A stretch of DNA of 64,000 bases from positions 9,238,001-9,302,000 of the forward strand of contig NC_061473.1 of the NCBI RefSeq assembly GCF_022581195.2, given 5' to 3'. This document shows, piece after piece, positions 12,141-23,729 of this stretch (position 1 is the stretch's first letter; each line of letters begins with the position of its first letter). The notes under the pieces are model-generated. The model was given only the letters and a program-made list of their open reading frames with translations, made no database searches and had not been told where the DNA came from. This stretch comes from Helicoverpa zea (lineage: Eukaryota; Arthropoda; Insecta; Lepidoptera; Noctuidae). A program made the translations under genes and the position numbers.

Positions 12141-13365
12141 AAAGAGGTGCCTTTGGTCGTCAAAACGGATTCCAGAATGAGGTGCATCATACGGATCTCG
12201 ATACGGTATTGAGATGCGATTTTGATATATTCCGTGAAAATTGGATGGCTTTGAATTTTGTACGTCGTGTGTGGGTATTGACATTCAAATTATACGTGTA
12301 GAAATGGCTTTAGCAAATCCGCATTAGATACTTACTATAAAGCTTGTCTTTTATATCAGATATTATTTTAGATACCATAAGCTTGTGTAATTTTGTGGCA
12401 CATAAATTAGTATCGATCAGTAGATGTTATTAATCTATACTGGTATTATTTAGAAAGCTAAAAAGTTTTTGTGTTTACTTAAATTGATTTCATTAAACGT
12501 ATAATTCTCAGTTAGCGAAAGCTATGAGTTACAAAAATTATTTAGGTACTTATTTCTTTGTGTGAGATTGACTTTCGAAAACTGAAGACTTTCAGAATAA
12601 AGTAACTACTTATCTGCTAAGAATCAGGTAACTTCGCTTGCCCAAAGTTGGTAACTAATAGGTGAAAAATATCCAAAGTGTATGAAAAAGTCATCAAACG
12701 GCTGACTTAAAACGTCAAAATGATTTAAGGAAAACTGTACAGCAAATAAATCACCTACGCCTTATATTATTTTATATTGTAACTCAAATAACAACTAAAA
12801 ACAAAAGACTAACTGAAAAACAATATTTCACAACCCTAAACTGTCGTCTGATATCAGAAATCTGAACTACAAAATCATATTTCAAAGTTAAAACACGTCG
12901 TCTTTACTCGGAATATTATTTTCATATCTGGATAAAGTCGTAGTACGGTTAAAACGATACCCACTGAAATAAGGATTGAGTTTTGAAATTGTATATTTTG
13001 AAAGTGATTTATGGTCGCGTTCGGAATATCGATGTAAAAGCGTGCAACGAAACGTTACTTTGTTAAAATTTGTTACAGGGTTTTTATTTTAATCTATGTG
13101 ATAGTTTTGGCATGGTTAAAAACGCGTATTCTTTGTAAGAATAGTGTTTGGTAGTAGATTTATTATTTTTACTCAAATATCGTTAAAAAGTTTGCACTCT
13201 CTCTCCCTCTATTTTCAATCTAGAACACTATTTTGTTTTTTTTCCTATATGTATCTGTTCCCTGTGTTTTTATAAGATAAAAATTAGCCTATTATCTAAT
13301 TCAGATCTTTAAATACCTGGTAAACTATGTATTTAGGTAAATAAATCTCTAGGCAATTCACAGCA
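12141..13365. other. AT-rich DNA, nothing recognised
   Basis: No family or coding exon recognised. Confidence 0.5.
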
Positions 13366-13462
13366 ATTCATCATCATCTGCCTAGCCTTTTTTCCCAACT
13401 ATGTTGGGGTAGCTTTCCAGTCTAACCGGATACTGCTGAGTGCCATTGTTTACAAGGACCAA
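13366..13462 (-). mobile_element. SINE family A 3' end fragment
   Basis: CATCATCTGCCTAGCCTTTT, CAACTATGTTGGGGTAGC and CCAGTCTAACCGGATACTG. Truncated after the first ~95 bp. Confidence 0.8.
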
Positions 13463-14129
13463 CTATCTATGCAATTACATAATTGGAACTAAATATTAGT
13501 CATCAACCATACACAGATACATCCTATTTCTACAAACTTCAGTATTTGTAATATTTGTATTTAGCATGAATATAGTGTGACGACTTAAACCTAGCTTTAC
13601 ACACTCAAATTCTAATTTAATGTTCCTTGCAGAAATAAATAAAACACACAATAGAATGCCTAAGAGCTTAGGCTAGAATCTAGTCATTGTTTCGTGAACA
13701 CTAACGAGCTTTAGACTAGAACAACAATGGTCTAAAATATAGGTCTTACTAGGTAACATGGGTATGTTTAGAGAGGTAAGTATTTGTTGGTAAGTCTAGA
13801 CTGCTTTTGGTTTTGGCTGAATATTTTTAAGGGTTTTTTGAGTCTAGAATGCTTTTGTTTTTGGCCTGAATACAATAAGGGCTTTTTTTTTGAAAATATT
13901 GGCAATCGATCAAGGCAGAATTTTAGATAAATATACCTTAACTATGTTTTAACCGACTTCCCAAAAAAGAAGAGGTTCTCAATTCGGCTGTTTGCATTTT
14001 TTTTTTCTTATTAGTGTTTTTGGAAGTCGATTTTTAATAACATTAGTGTAACTATTTGTTTATTTTATTTGTATCTCACGAAACCGGTAACATTTTGTGT
14101 GTGGGAATAAACTATATGTCTAGAAATAA
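13463..14129. other. Unassigned DNA
   Basis: Nothing recognised. Confidence 0.45.
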
Positions 14130-14215
14130 TGTGAGATGACATCTAACAGAAAAGTATTCAAGAAGAAAGCATATTGCGCCGTCCACAAACTAAGGTGGTA
14201 TAGGATGATGATGAC
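14130..14215 (+). mobile_element. LINE 3' tail with (GAT)n, RTE-like
   Basis: CAAGAAGAAAGCATATTGCG then GTCCACAAACTAAGGTGG and GGATGATGATGA, the same family as 7640-7732. Confidence 0.5.
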
Positions 14216-14920
14216 CAGGTAGAAATAGCTAAACTAAAACTAGCTTAAACATTTCCTATCAGACAATAAATAGTTACACCTTGAATTTCTACCTAGTTGA
14301 CTATCACCTACTTTAAACCCGTATATAATTCACAAAACCTCCCAAATACACGACAAAAACCTGTACCCAAGCAAAAATCAATGTAGGTACCTCGTATTCA
14401 AAGTAAATCAAGCACCACATACACACATACACGTAGGTACATACATACATAACACACACTCAGTTACATACAGGCGGTGAAACCCGCATGGCACACAAAG
14501 CTGAGTGACGCCGCGTGAAAACAATAGCTCGTGAATACTCCAGCTTTGTACGTGGAGTACAGGTGGGATTGCTGGATGTGGCGAGTGGAGATAGGATTAG
14601 GTTCTATTACTGTTAGTATAAAGAGAAAATGCCAGTGGCAGCTTGCTAACCAGAGATGCTTAATTAGTGTACCTAAGTCCAATAATCGTGTGCCTAGCAT
14701 TTTCCTAAATTCACTCTTTATAGTGTGACTTTCTGATCTCTCTTTCTAACCATAATTAATATTCCGAACAAACTCTCTAACTAAGATATAGTTAAAAACG
14801 ACCTAATAAAACCATGGATTATTTTTGGAAATGACTTTTAGCCACTAATCACTCTGAACTAGATTTTCAGGAACCAAAAAATTGATATTAGAATCGATGA
14901 ATATGTCAAAATATATATAT
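14216..14920. other. Unassigned DNA with a CA/TA-rich stretch
   Basis: 14405-14460 is rich in ACATACACACATACA-type simple sequence. Two overlapping frames near 14464-14728 on opposite strands have no motif. Confidence 0.45.
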
Positions 14921-15528
14921 CGCAGGGATATGATAAAAACGGGGATTTGATCAATTCCCTAAGGGATTTTATCAAATCACGGAGGATGTTAAAATAACAA
15001 CACGATTTTATCTTTTCTCTAAACAAATCTAGTGAATTGAACAAATCCCTAAATTGGTTCAGTGAAATGACAAAAATAATTTTGCTTTGATATTTTAAAG
15101 GTTTATTTGGTAAAATATACCTATATAATTATCATAATCAGCTGTGTGTAATACAAGGAAATATTGATAGGTATAAAAAATCACCATTACTCAGAACAAT
15201 ATTATTTTTTTTGAAAGAATGAACAAAAATTTCTTTAAAAAATAAAAAATATTTTGGTTGCGTATGATATGCCTATTTGTAATAATCACTTATAAAAACA
15301 TGTAGCTGAATTTGTGGCATCGTGAATTACATAAAGGAATTTCTTACAGGCGCAAGACAAGAACTGACATGTTTTTTGTTATTTCACTGAACCAATTTAG
15401 GGATTTGTTTAATTCACTAGATTTGTTTAGAGAAAAGATAAAATCGTGTTGTTATTTTAACATCCTCCGTGATTTGATCAAATCCCTTAGGGAATTGATC
15501 AAATCCCCATTTTTATCATATCCCTGCG
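14921..15528. mobile_element. Foldback element with ~156-bp arms
   Basis: The left arm (14921-15076) and right arm (15373-15528) are reverse complements with only a handful of mismatches. Both begin CGCAGGGATATGATAAAAA. Each arm carries repeated TTTGATCAA/AGGGATTT motifs spaced as near-palindromes (14945-14980), which could be transposase binding sites. The central ~295 bp are AT-rich and non-coding. The flanks (ATATAT left, ACATAT right) give no clear target duplication. Matching short frames on both strands simply reflect the inverted repeat. Confidence 0.85.
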
Positions 15529-16079
15529 ACATATACTCCTGTATGGGGCCCTTGCAAACCACTTGGTTCTCAGGCAGCTTTCTGGTGTTCGAGTAGGTAA
15601 TCGTCGCACAATTATAGGTAATTTAAATCAGTTTTTTTGTGTAGCTGTGGTTTGATAAAAAATACATATTTTGAAGAACTTTTTTTGAGATAAATTGACG
15701 AATGGAGTCACGTAAACATGTACATTAATAATTTTATTTTCCTGAAATAAAGGGATCTACTGTTGGTGAAATAATAATTGTTCCATCGTAATTGTTATCG
15801 TGCTTACGGATACGTAATCACTTCTTGTGCTAAAACTATCTGATACAATTAACCTGACCAAGCCACATCCAGCGTCAACACATCTACATTCAATCTAGCA
15901 CCGACTATATGTTTAAGGATGTCAGCTCACGCCAGTTTTCCTGCGCAGCGTGGAACGGAACGCTATCAACATTACACTTGTCGGGTACAGCCGAAACCAG
16001 GCCGATTGACATGGCTAAATTACTAGTGTTTATACGCTAATGATAATCTATTGAGAAAGAGCTGGAACTGCACTATTGG
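15529..16079. other. Unassigned DNA
   Basis: Nothing recognised. Confidence 0.45.
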
Positions 16080-16275
16080 GTTTCCCTTTAGGGAAAGATA
16101 TAAGGTACTAAGATTTCGCTATCCGTCCGTCCATCAGTGACCAGGCTATATATTCAAGAAACGAATACGATAAATAGTTGAAATTTTCAGAGATGATGTA
16201 TAGCAATAAATACTCAAACCTAGTTTCTTTTAGGTCTTTTGCACTGAAAAGAGTTGAACAATATCAAGGGGGAAA
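16080..16275 (-). repeat. Decayed family I repeat
   Basis: CCGTCCGTCCATCAGTGACC, TAGTTGAAATTTTCAGAGATGATG and CAATAAATACTCAAA match, in reverse complement and with many changes, 34640-34760. Non-coding. Confidence 0.6.
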
Positions 16276-16695
16276 TTGCTATGGAACACTTTTCTACGTA
16301 TCTATTTTCTTAAATCAATACTAACCTAACTAAATAAACCATTGAATATAAGTTAGGTACTCTTTAATCCTTAACATGTTTTAATTTATTTAAAAAAAAT
16401 AATTTGATAATATTACTTTTTAAAATAATTGGCCGTTAAAATAACATTAATGAGCAGTAAAGGCTGATAAAATTCGATTAAGCACGGTTTTACATTAACA
16501 CAGGCGCTGAAAAAGTTAAAAAATAACAATTATGTATGTAAATGAAGCATAAAGAACTCTTTCATTGGCTTTTTTGCTTAAAGGTCACCCGTTTTACTGA
16601 TAAATTAACTTTGCTTGAAAATCAGCTTTCTCCGTATGAAAATAAAAGGTTACAAATCACCCTTATTCGTGAAAAACTATTATTCATACAAGCAC
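16276..16695. other. AT-rich DNA, nothing recognised
   Basis: No family recognised. Confidence 0.45.
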
Positions 16696-16912
16696 AAATA
16701 TCATCTGTCTAGCCTTTTCCCAAATATGTTGGGGTCGGCTTCCAGTCTTAACGGATGCAGCTGAGTACCAGTGTTTTACATGGAGCGACTACCTATCTGA
16801 CCTCCTCAACCCAGTTACCCGGGCAACCCAATACCGCTTGGTAAGATTGGTTGTCAGACTTACTGGCTTCTGACTACCCGTAACGACTGCCAAAAATGTA
16901 AAAATGACATTC
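16696..16912 (-). mobile_element. SINE family A body, minus copy
   Basis: Clean ordered blocks from CATCTGTCTAGCCTTTTCCC through CTCCTCAACCCAGTTACCCG to CCCGTAACGACTGCCAAAA. Useful as the uninterrupted reference for the split copy at 4378-4630. Head absent. Confidence 0.88.
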
Positions 16913-17637
16913 AAGTACCTAATATAACAAAATATGTGTGAATTTTTAACTATCCCTTAAAATACGTCACGAAAGTAAACTACAGGGAGTCCAATCGTTG
17001 TAAATCTCAATCGTAACGTATGTCAGTGTAAACTGGAGGTAATGTAGGTGGCTCGCGATATTTCCCCCGAGTGCACTGGGTCGGTATTATTGCCGGCGAG
17101 TGTAACGCTCTGCATATGTTCAGTGAAACAGGTTGAAATGTTACCTGTGTTGAGTAGTGCTGTTTTTTTTTCTGTGTAGTGTAAGGAACGTAGTATTTTC
17201 CTGAAGGGTTATCTGCTACGGGTAAATTAAAAAGAACAACCATGGAAGCTACAGAGAGACAGCGATTTTTCACATACCACTATTATCTATTTATTTATTT
17301 TAACAAATCAACAAAACAAAAACAGGTGCAACTGCGTGTTCATATAAATTATAACCGATTTACAAATAAATAAACCTAAAAAACGAAACAACCCTTTTAA
17401 ACTGTCCCAACACAAAAAAAAAACACAAATCAAAATTGTACACCTCTGAAAAAATATCCAGCACTTTTCCTTTACCTTTGGGGTACAATTCCCCCTAATC
17501 AGGTGCCGTAATTGACCCCAAAAGTCTGTTATAATAAATTATTGGGGGCCGTAGGGGAGCGATCCAATCTCCTAAGAGAGTATTACTACATATTGGTTTG
17601 GTTTCCAAGGCAATTCCGGGAGATAGTTAATTGCTAA
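16913..17637. other. Unassigned DNA
   Basis: Nothing recognised. The 88-residue minus frame at 17007-17273 has no motif. Confidence 0.4.
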
Positions 17638-17854
17638 GAGTACCTACATACTACAGACCAAATAATCGGCCGACAGTTGTCAAGATGCTAGGTTTTTTAA
17701 AATAAATTCGTGAATTCAATCAACGCTTTGAGTCGGTCTGATACCAGCTAAATACCTGATCTTTGTAATGTGCGTACTACCATTCATCTTCATACTGATT
17801 TATGAGCCCAAACAAACTATCGGCCAACTAAAAGTTTTTAGTGTGCGCGTACTC
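17638..17854. mobile_element. Family J MITE, intact copy
   Basis: Inverted ends GAGTAC...ACTACAGACC and, reverse-complemented from the right, GAGTACGCGCACACTAAAA. Both ends carry the inner block TCGGCCGACAGTT or its match AACTATCGGCCAACT. About 217 bp, non-coding. Reference for the split copy at 34451-35175. Confidence 0.75.
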
Positions 17855-18121
17855 TTAATGTCTGATATGCTAGTTAAAAGTTTTCGGTTATATTGTGAGT
17901 TAACTTTTGATGCCTATTGTTGGTTCTGTGATAACTTTGGTTATTTTGGAATCACGTGTTTGGGAGTTATTTTTAGAAACATGACTAGCTATTTTCAAAA
18001 TTTCTCCTGCACGTTTCATGACGATACAAAAAAAGTAAATGTAATTTTCCAAAGGACATAATGTATAAAATTAGATCCATTAGTTTTATTAGAAAAACAA
18101 CCATAAGGCTCTTTTTTTGTT

Positions 18122-18235
18122 TTAATTGCTAGGGAATTTGTTGCGCCACTTCTTCTTCCCAGCAATAACACATAGGAAGTGGTGAAGGGTGGGCGTTTTG
18201 GGGGCTGTCTTTGTGAATTTTTTGACGTCAAAAAG
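18122..18235 (+). repeat. Family M module, also found inside the 37.6-kb LTRs
   Basis: TGCGCCACTTCTTCTTCCCA, CATAGGAAGTGGTGAAGGGT, GGGCGTTTTGGGGGCTGTCT then TTTTGACGTCAAAAAGTG. The CCACTTC...GAAGTGG pair can form a stem. It is close to 38035-38115 in the terminal repeat and to the reverse complement of 21790-21885. Confidence 0.75.
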
Positions 18236-18982
18236 TGCTGATTGTCAGCCGTACTTAGTTTGCACTATATTCAATAAGCAAAAAGTTAATTACACTGTTG
18301 TAAGAAGTAGTATAAATTAAACTAGATTTTTCCAGCTCAATTATATTATCAGTAAAAATACTTCAGTGCAAAAATATTAATATACTTGACCCTAAACCCT
18401 CCTGAAAATGCACAAGAATGCAAAAAACGAGGCAAAATGAAAACAAAACTTAAATACAATTATATTTGCAATTCATGTAGTGAACAAACAAAAAAATCCG
18501 TCATTTCCAAAATTGTCTACCACCCTTACAAAATTTTCCCTAAACATAAGTAGGTACAATTTATAAGCAAAGAGCTCACCAGGACTGTGCTAAAATCGTT
18601 CGTTCAATAATAAATCCAATTATGACGCCCTTTTCCCCCCTTTCCCCCAAATGAATTTACATTTAGCCCCCTAATAGCGTCCCCAAGTACTACTTAACAA
18701 GGCCTCGTAAAAGCATTAACGGGCAATAAAATTAAACTATCAATTAGTTACTTCAGTTATTATTACGACTGTAATCAAATGAATATTTGACACGTTGTTA
18801 ATATAAACTATTATTCTGTAACTGCTCTCCGCGGTTTTACGCGTCTGATGTAAGAATATTTTTTGATGAATATTTAGCATAAGGCGAATAACGTATGTAA
18901 GCTTGCTGTTACCTGCTGTTTAAATTAGACCGAACTATTAACTATCTATTATTGATTAACTATTCGCCTCTAACAGGTATCT
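18236..18982. other. AT-rich DNA, nothing recognised
   Basis: No family recognised. Confidence 0.45.
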
Positions 18983-19053
18983 GTGGAGATCTAAGGGGGA
19001 GGCCTAAGTTCAGCAGTGGACGTCCTATGGCTGAGATGATGATGATGATGATT
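18983..19053 (+). mobile_element. RTE LINE 3' tail
   Basis: GGGGGAGGCCTAAGTTCAGC and AGTGGACGTCCTATGGCTGA translate close to G-E-A-(Y)-V-Q-Q-W-T-S-Y-G-stop, the common C-terminus of moth RTE proteins, followed by (GAT)n. A TAA replaces the Y codon. Confidence 0.75.
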
Positions 19054-19079
19054 AACTATTTATGTAAAAAAATCATTAA

Positions 19080-19279
19080 TCTATACTAATATTATAAAGA
19101 GAAAAACTTTGTTTGTTTGTTTGGTTGTAATGGATAAACTCAAAAACTACTGCACCGATTTTAAATATTCTTTCACCATTAGAAAGCTATATTATCTGCG
19201 AGTAACATAGGCCATATTTTATCCCGGTGCGGGCAGTAGCTTCCGCGGGACGCGGGTGAAACCGCAGGAAAACGGCTAG
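19080..19279 (+). mobile_element. Helitron-like non-autonomous element, complete
   Basis: Starts TC (TCTATACTAATATTATAAAG) after an A and ends CTAG before a T, the Helitron end rule. A GCGGGTGAAACCGC hairpin lies ~15 bp before the end. 200 bp, non-coding. The sequence resembles the Lep1-type Helitron-like elements described from moths (recalled, not searched). Confidence 0.85.
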
Positions 19280-20344
19280 TCTGTTATATTATTGTTACCA
19301 GTAACTGGTCTCCGCGGTTTAAACCATGTCTGACGTAGAATATTTTTTAAAGCATTTAAAAAAAAGTTGATTCATGCAAAGTTTTTGCTGCTATCTGGTT
19401 TGATCTGTGAACTATTAATTGTTCATATTAAAATATTGAATTAATAAAAAAAATGACGTGATTGCAGCATGCATTTCTGAGATCTATTTATTTTTTTGCG
19501 TAAACAGATACACTAAGTCTGCATAAGTCTAGATAAATATTACATGCTTTAATATGACGTCAAACTAAATAAAACTTTACCAACATTTACTTTAAAGTCA
19601 AAGTAAAGTGCAGCTTTTTAACTTCGCTTTTTGAGCGCTAATTGAAAGGGTTAAATGTTACTAGAAAAAGTTTTTAGTTTAAGTAAAGAAACCGTTTAGT
19701 TTTGAATTTCAAAAAAAAAGAATAACTACTGAACTTTTCGCTCATTAGTATAAAAGTCTGGTCGAAGTTGAGCACAGTGTGATACAGTTTTTTTTTTATT
19801 TTTTTATCTTTTTTTTTCGTTAACCACCGCGTTTGGACATTTTCCTTGCGCCACAGATTCAAAGACTGTAATTTATATAAAAAGGTCTTTGTTATTCAGT
19901 TCGTATTACTTCTTAAGTCCTTAATTACGTTTTTATTCTTGCATATCACGTTTAATTGCATTTTTTAAAATTAATGTATTTGACTGTTCTATTTTTCTTC
20001 TTGCCTTATCTACTATGCACATACAATACATAAACTGTTAAATAAATAAATAAAATGACGTTAAATAATAACAAAATAACTCACTATACAGATATTTTCA
20101 TTTACATTAAAATTTATCATTATGAACACTAATACATCCTAAAAATAATTAGGTAGGTAATTTTTTTTTTTCTAGCAATTTTTCAAAAAGTCTTAATTCC
20201 CCCGCCTACCTACAACCCAGTACAACCACCACTACAAAACAAGTGCATATTGGCTGCACGCCAGAGAGTGAATTTTTTACTACCCACATATCTGATGGTT
20301 GAACTTTAAAAACTGGGAAAAATACCTACTTTTTCAATGATATT
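19280..20344. other. AT-rich DNA, nothing recognised
   Basis: Long A/T runs, no family recognised. Confidence 0.45.
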
Positions 20345-20525
20345 GCATTTTACCGTGTTTTGGTAAGCACGTTAAATTCTGGGTACCGGCTGTCATTTGT
20401 ACATCTTTGACAGTCGTTACGGATAGTCAGAAATCTGCAGGCCAATCTAACCAAGGAGTATCACGTAGCTAGTTTGAGGAGGTCAGATGGGCAGTCGCCC
20501 CATGTAAAAAGTTGCGACAATGTCT
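20345..20525 (+). mobile_element. SINE family A fragment
   Basis: GTAAGCACGTTAAATTCTGG, CATCTTTGACAGTCGTTACGG and TTGAGGAGGTCAGATGGGCA. Both ends truncated. Confidence 0.8.
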
Positions 20526-20624
20526 ACTTCTAAGCAGTGTTGAACTCCTAACCATTTTCTAAACATGTATTGTAATCTGCGTCTTTAAAATACGTGGCAT
20601 ACTTTTTTGTATTAACATGTTCAA

Positions 20625-20770
20625 TTCAATTCTTTATTTACGTTCCATATGTAATACAGGTGGTATTTTTATAAAGTTTAAACAACGTATTAGAAACAAT
20701 ATGGACCCGGTAGGGCACAGCATAAGGAGGTAAGGAGAGGTTTGCAACACGATGGGATAGGGTCAGCTTT
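20625..20770 (-). mobile_element. LINE 3' end fragment (family B)
   Basis: On the minus strand it ends AATAAAGAATTGAATTGAA, an AATAAA signal with a short tandem tail. Shares TGCTGTGCCCTACCGGGTCC with 4446-4580. Confidence 0.7.
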
Positions 20771-21119
20771 CATAATTTTTCCTGTCCACTTCGCTCCATC
20801 ACTCCACCACACATCCATCACACGTCACTCTCAAGCACTTTTTATAACACAACACTACTATTCATAATATTCTATATCCAAAACAAACTATAGGTAATAT
20901 AATAAACGTTCTCAATTCACTGTAACTTCAGTAAATACAATTAAAGTACATCAGTATTTGAACAGACGACAGTAATGACTCCTCACTCACATAAAAGGCA
21001 TATAAAAGGAATTACACAGCTTATAACTGCTGTAACTATACCATAAAATTAGTTACTGTGACAAAACTTTGTTGTTGGTAATACTTACATTTTATAAACA
21101 TATCGTGAAGTAAGAGTGA
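20771..21119. other. Unassigned DNA
   Basis: Nothing recognised. Confidence 0.4.
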
Positions 21120-21375
21120 GTACTCTGTAACGACGACGACCTCGATGGCGCAATGGTCATCATGCCGGACCGCCGGACCTGAGGTCCCGGGTTCGATTCC
21201 CGGTTCGGTCGACATTTGTGTGATGAGCATGCTTGTTGGCCGTGGTCTGGGTGTTACAATATATATATGTATATATGTAGCTATATGTAGTTTATCAGTT
21301 GTGTTAGCACCCATAACACAAGTTAATAAATAACTTACCATGGGGCTAACCGACCGTGTGTGAAAAGGTGTCCCG
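21120..21375 (+). mobile_element. tRNA-derived SINE (family S2), near full length
   Basis: tRNA-like head with A-box region GATGGCGCAATGGTCATCA and B box GGGTTCGATTCCCGGTTCGG at 21188-21207. Body TGTGATGAGCATGCTTGTTG, a (TA)n patch, and GGGGCTAACCGACCGTGTGT. It is not a functional tRNA gene: the head does not fold as a full cloverleaf and continues into the SINE body. Confidence 0.88.
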
Positions 21376-21416
21376 ACATTATTAATGCATATTATTAATG
21401 AATATTAATGCTGTAA

Positions 21417-21583
21417 ACTTTAAGTCCGCCGGTAGTTTGTTTGGGCTAATAAATCAGAATGGGATGAATGCTAGTACGCACATTACAAAGATCGTATCAG
21501 AAGGCGGTATCAGACCGACTGAAAACATTTATTGAAATTAAGATTTTCTTTAAAAAATTCGGGGTAACTGTCAGCGGTCTAAA
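21417..21583 (-). mobile_element. Family J MITE, minus copy
   Basis: GGTAGTTTGTTTGGGCTAAT, AGTACGCACATTACAAAGAT and GGTATCAGACCGACTGAAA are the reverse complement of J at 17720-17835. The far end (AACTGTCAGCGGTCT) is a diverged TIR. Confidence 0.65.
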
Positions 21584-21789
21584 GTTAGAAACTGTTTTAA
21601 ATAATAATAATGGCATCCAGACTAATATTCAGCGCGACTGGGTCTCAAAGAAAGGACATTTGGGCATCTAATATATAAGCATTCGAGCCTCAGATCAAAG
21701 ACATAGATTCGAGCAGACACAGGTGCAACACTCATGAATCAAAATTATTTAATAGAATTGACTAAATATAAACGGCACTTTTTGAACGT

Positions 21790-21885
21790 CATAATTTACA
21801 AAGATAGCCCCCTTATCGCCCACCCTTCATCACTTCCTGTGTGATTTTGCTGGTAAGAAAAATTGGCGCAACAAAATTCTCTCGC
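21790..21885 (-). repeat. Family M module, minus copy
   Basis: The reverse complement gives GTTGCGCCAATTTTTCTTAC, CACAGGAAGTGATGAAGGGT and GGGGGCTATCTTTGT, the third occurrence of the module at 18122 and 38035. Confidence 0.6.
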
Positions 21886-21924
21886 CAGCAAAATTCAAAA
21901 TTGTACTCTCTATTCCTTAAGTTA

Positions 21925-22108
21925 AGGGTAGTCAGAAGCCAGTAAACCTGACACCAAAGGGTATCGGGTTGCCCGGGTAACTGGGTTGAGAGGATCAGAT
22001 CGGGCAGTCGCTTCTTGTAGAGCACTGGTACTCAGCTGCATCCGGTTAGACTGGAAGCCGACCCCAACGTACTTAGTTAGTAAAAAGGCTCGGTGGATGA
22101 TGATACTT
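21925..22108 (+). mobile_element. SINE family A 3' half
   Basis: GGGTAGTCAGAAGCCAGTAA to CTGGAAGCCGACCCCAACGT and GATGATGAT. The 5' part is missing. Confidence 0.85.
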
Positions 22109-22286
22109 TGATTAAAAGTTTTTTATATGCACATTCGCAAAAATAGGTGTATCGAGTACTTACAGGGATTTTTACGAGACAATGTTAGTATTGTTACTAA
22201 AACTATTCTTTTTGAGCACGTAGTAAAGATTTGACGGCGCTATTTCCTCTGTGATGAACGATAGGTTTCGAAATGTACTGTGGTAT

Positions 22287-23085
22287 GTACATAAGGGAAG
22301 TACATAAGGAAGTACATAAGGGAAGTACATAAGGGAAGTACATAAGGGTAGTACATAAGGAAGTACATAAGGGAAGTACATAAGGAAGTAGATAAGGGAA
22401 GTACATAAGGAAGTACATAAGGGAAGTACATAAGGAAGTACATAAGGGAAGTACATAAGGAAGTACATAAGGGAAGTACATAAGGAAGTACATAAGGGAA
22501 GTTCATAAGGAAGTACATAAGGGAAGTTCATAAGGAAGTACATAAGGGAAGTACATAAGGAAGTACATAAGGGAAGTACATAAGGAAGTACATAAGGGAA
22601 GTACATAAGGGAAGTACATGAGGAAGTACATAAGGAAGTACATAAGGAAGTACATAAGAAAGTACATAAGGAAGTACATAAGGGAAGTACATGAGGATGT
22701 ACATAAGGGCAGTACATAAGGGAAGTACATAAGGAAGTACATAAGGGTAGTACATAAGGAAGTACATAAGGGAAGTACATAAGGGTAGTACATAAGGAAG
22801 TACATAAGGGTAGTACATAAGGAAGTACATAAGAAAGTACATAAGGAAGTACATAAGGGAAGTACATGAGGATGTACATAAGGGAAGTACATAAGGGTAG
22901 TACATAAGGAAGTACATAAGGGGGAAGAACATAAGAGTAGTACATAAGGGCAGTACATAAGGAAGTACATGAGGAAGTACATAAGGAAGTACATAAGGGA
23001 AGTACATAAAGAAGTACATAAGAGTAGTTCATAAGGGTAGTATATAAGGAAGTACATAAGGAATTATATAAAAGTAGTATATAGT
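22287..23085. repeat. 12/13-bp minisatellite, about 800 bp
   Basis: About 64 head-to-tail units of GGAAGTACATAA with one optional extra G (GGGAAGTACATAA). Variants include GGTAGTACATAA, GGAAGTTCATAA and GGATGTACATAA. 12- and 13-bp units often alternate, giving a ~25-bp higher-order period. No phase of the unit contains a stop on the minus strand, so long overlapping frames rich in Y, L, P, C and T appear there. They are artefacts of the repeat. Confidence 0.95.
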
Positions 23086-23565
23086 AATGTAGGGTGCAAG
23101 TTAATTTACTTACTTTGTACTAGTAATTCTAAATACCAAGCCATATTGTTGAAAATTTTTTTATCAAAATCTGTTCCTTAGCATTTGCCTAAAAAAGTTG
23201 CAAATATTCACACATCCAAACTCGTTATAGTATGATAAAACTTTCCCCCCAAACTAGATTAATCAACAGTCAACCACATAATAAAATAGCACTATCCAAA
23301 TAGTTATTTAAATACCAAAAGCCCACTATACCTGTAACTACCAACACCGAATAAGTAGGTAGTCAAACAATATTACAGTCGAACATAAAAGTACCATTCT
23401 ACCCTCTTATAGGCAGTAAACTGGCGGCCACTACTGAACACTCATTTATGCTTTTGTTATTCAACTTTACGAGGAGGAAACTGATTTCCGATACATAGGA
23501 TATTCTTAGTTACAGGTAGTTCAATATGGGTTTTCTTGCATTGAACGCAAATTGAACTGGAGAGT
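23086..23565. other. Unassigned DNA
   Basis: Nothing recognised. Confidence 0.45.
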
Positions 23566-23648
23566 GGCGTGCACTTGGAGAGGCCTATGTCCAGCAGTGG
23601 ACTGCGATAGGCTGATGATGATGATGATGATGATGATGGTGATGATGA
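23566..23648 (+). mobile_element. RTE LINE 3' tail with (GAT)n
   Basis: Encodes W-R-A-L-G-E-A-Y-V-Q-Q-W-T-A-I-G-stop, then CTGATGATG repeats. It is nearly identical to the C-terminus of the longer RTE fragment at 43077-43484, so both come from one family. Strongly 5'-truncated. Confidence 0.85.
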
Positions 23649-23729
23649 ACGCAAATAAGGTACTTCGTACTATGTAGTTAATACATCTAGATTAGTAGTT
23701 AAATTACTTTGCTCTATTCAATGCCTTAA

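Noticed and set aside
14859..15596. Matching short frames on opposite strands
   Set aside because: Produced by the inverted arms of the foldback element.
21145..21211. Genuine tRNA gene
   Set aside because: A and B boxes are present but the sequence is the head of a SINE with a second copy at 3476-3712, and a full cloverleaf is not evident.
22172..23057. Long minus-strand frames (up to 286 residues) of Y/L/P/C/T repeats
   Set aside because: They lie in a 12/13-bp minisatellite that lacks stops in all minus phases; overlapping frames in several phases show this is an artefact.
22287..23085. CRISPR-like array
   Set aside because: Units are contiguous 12-13-bp repeats without unique spacers, in an animal-type genome.
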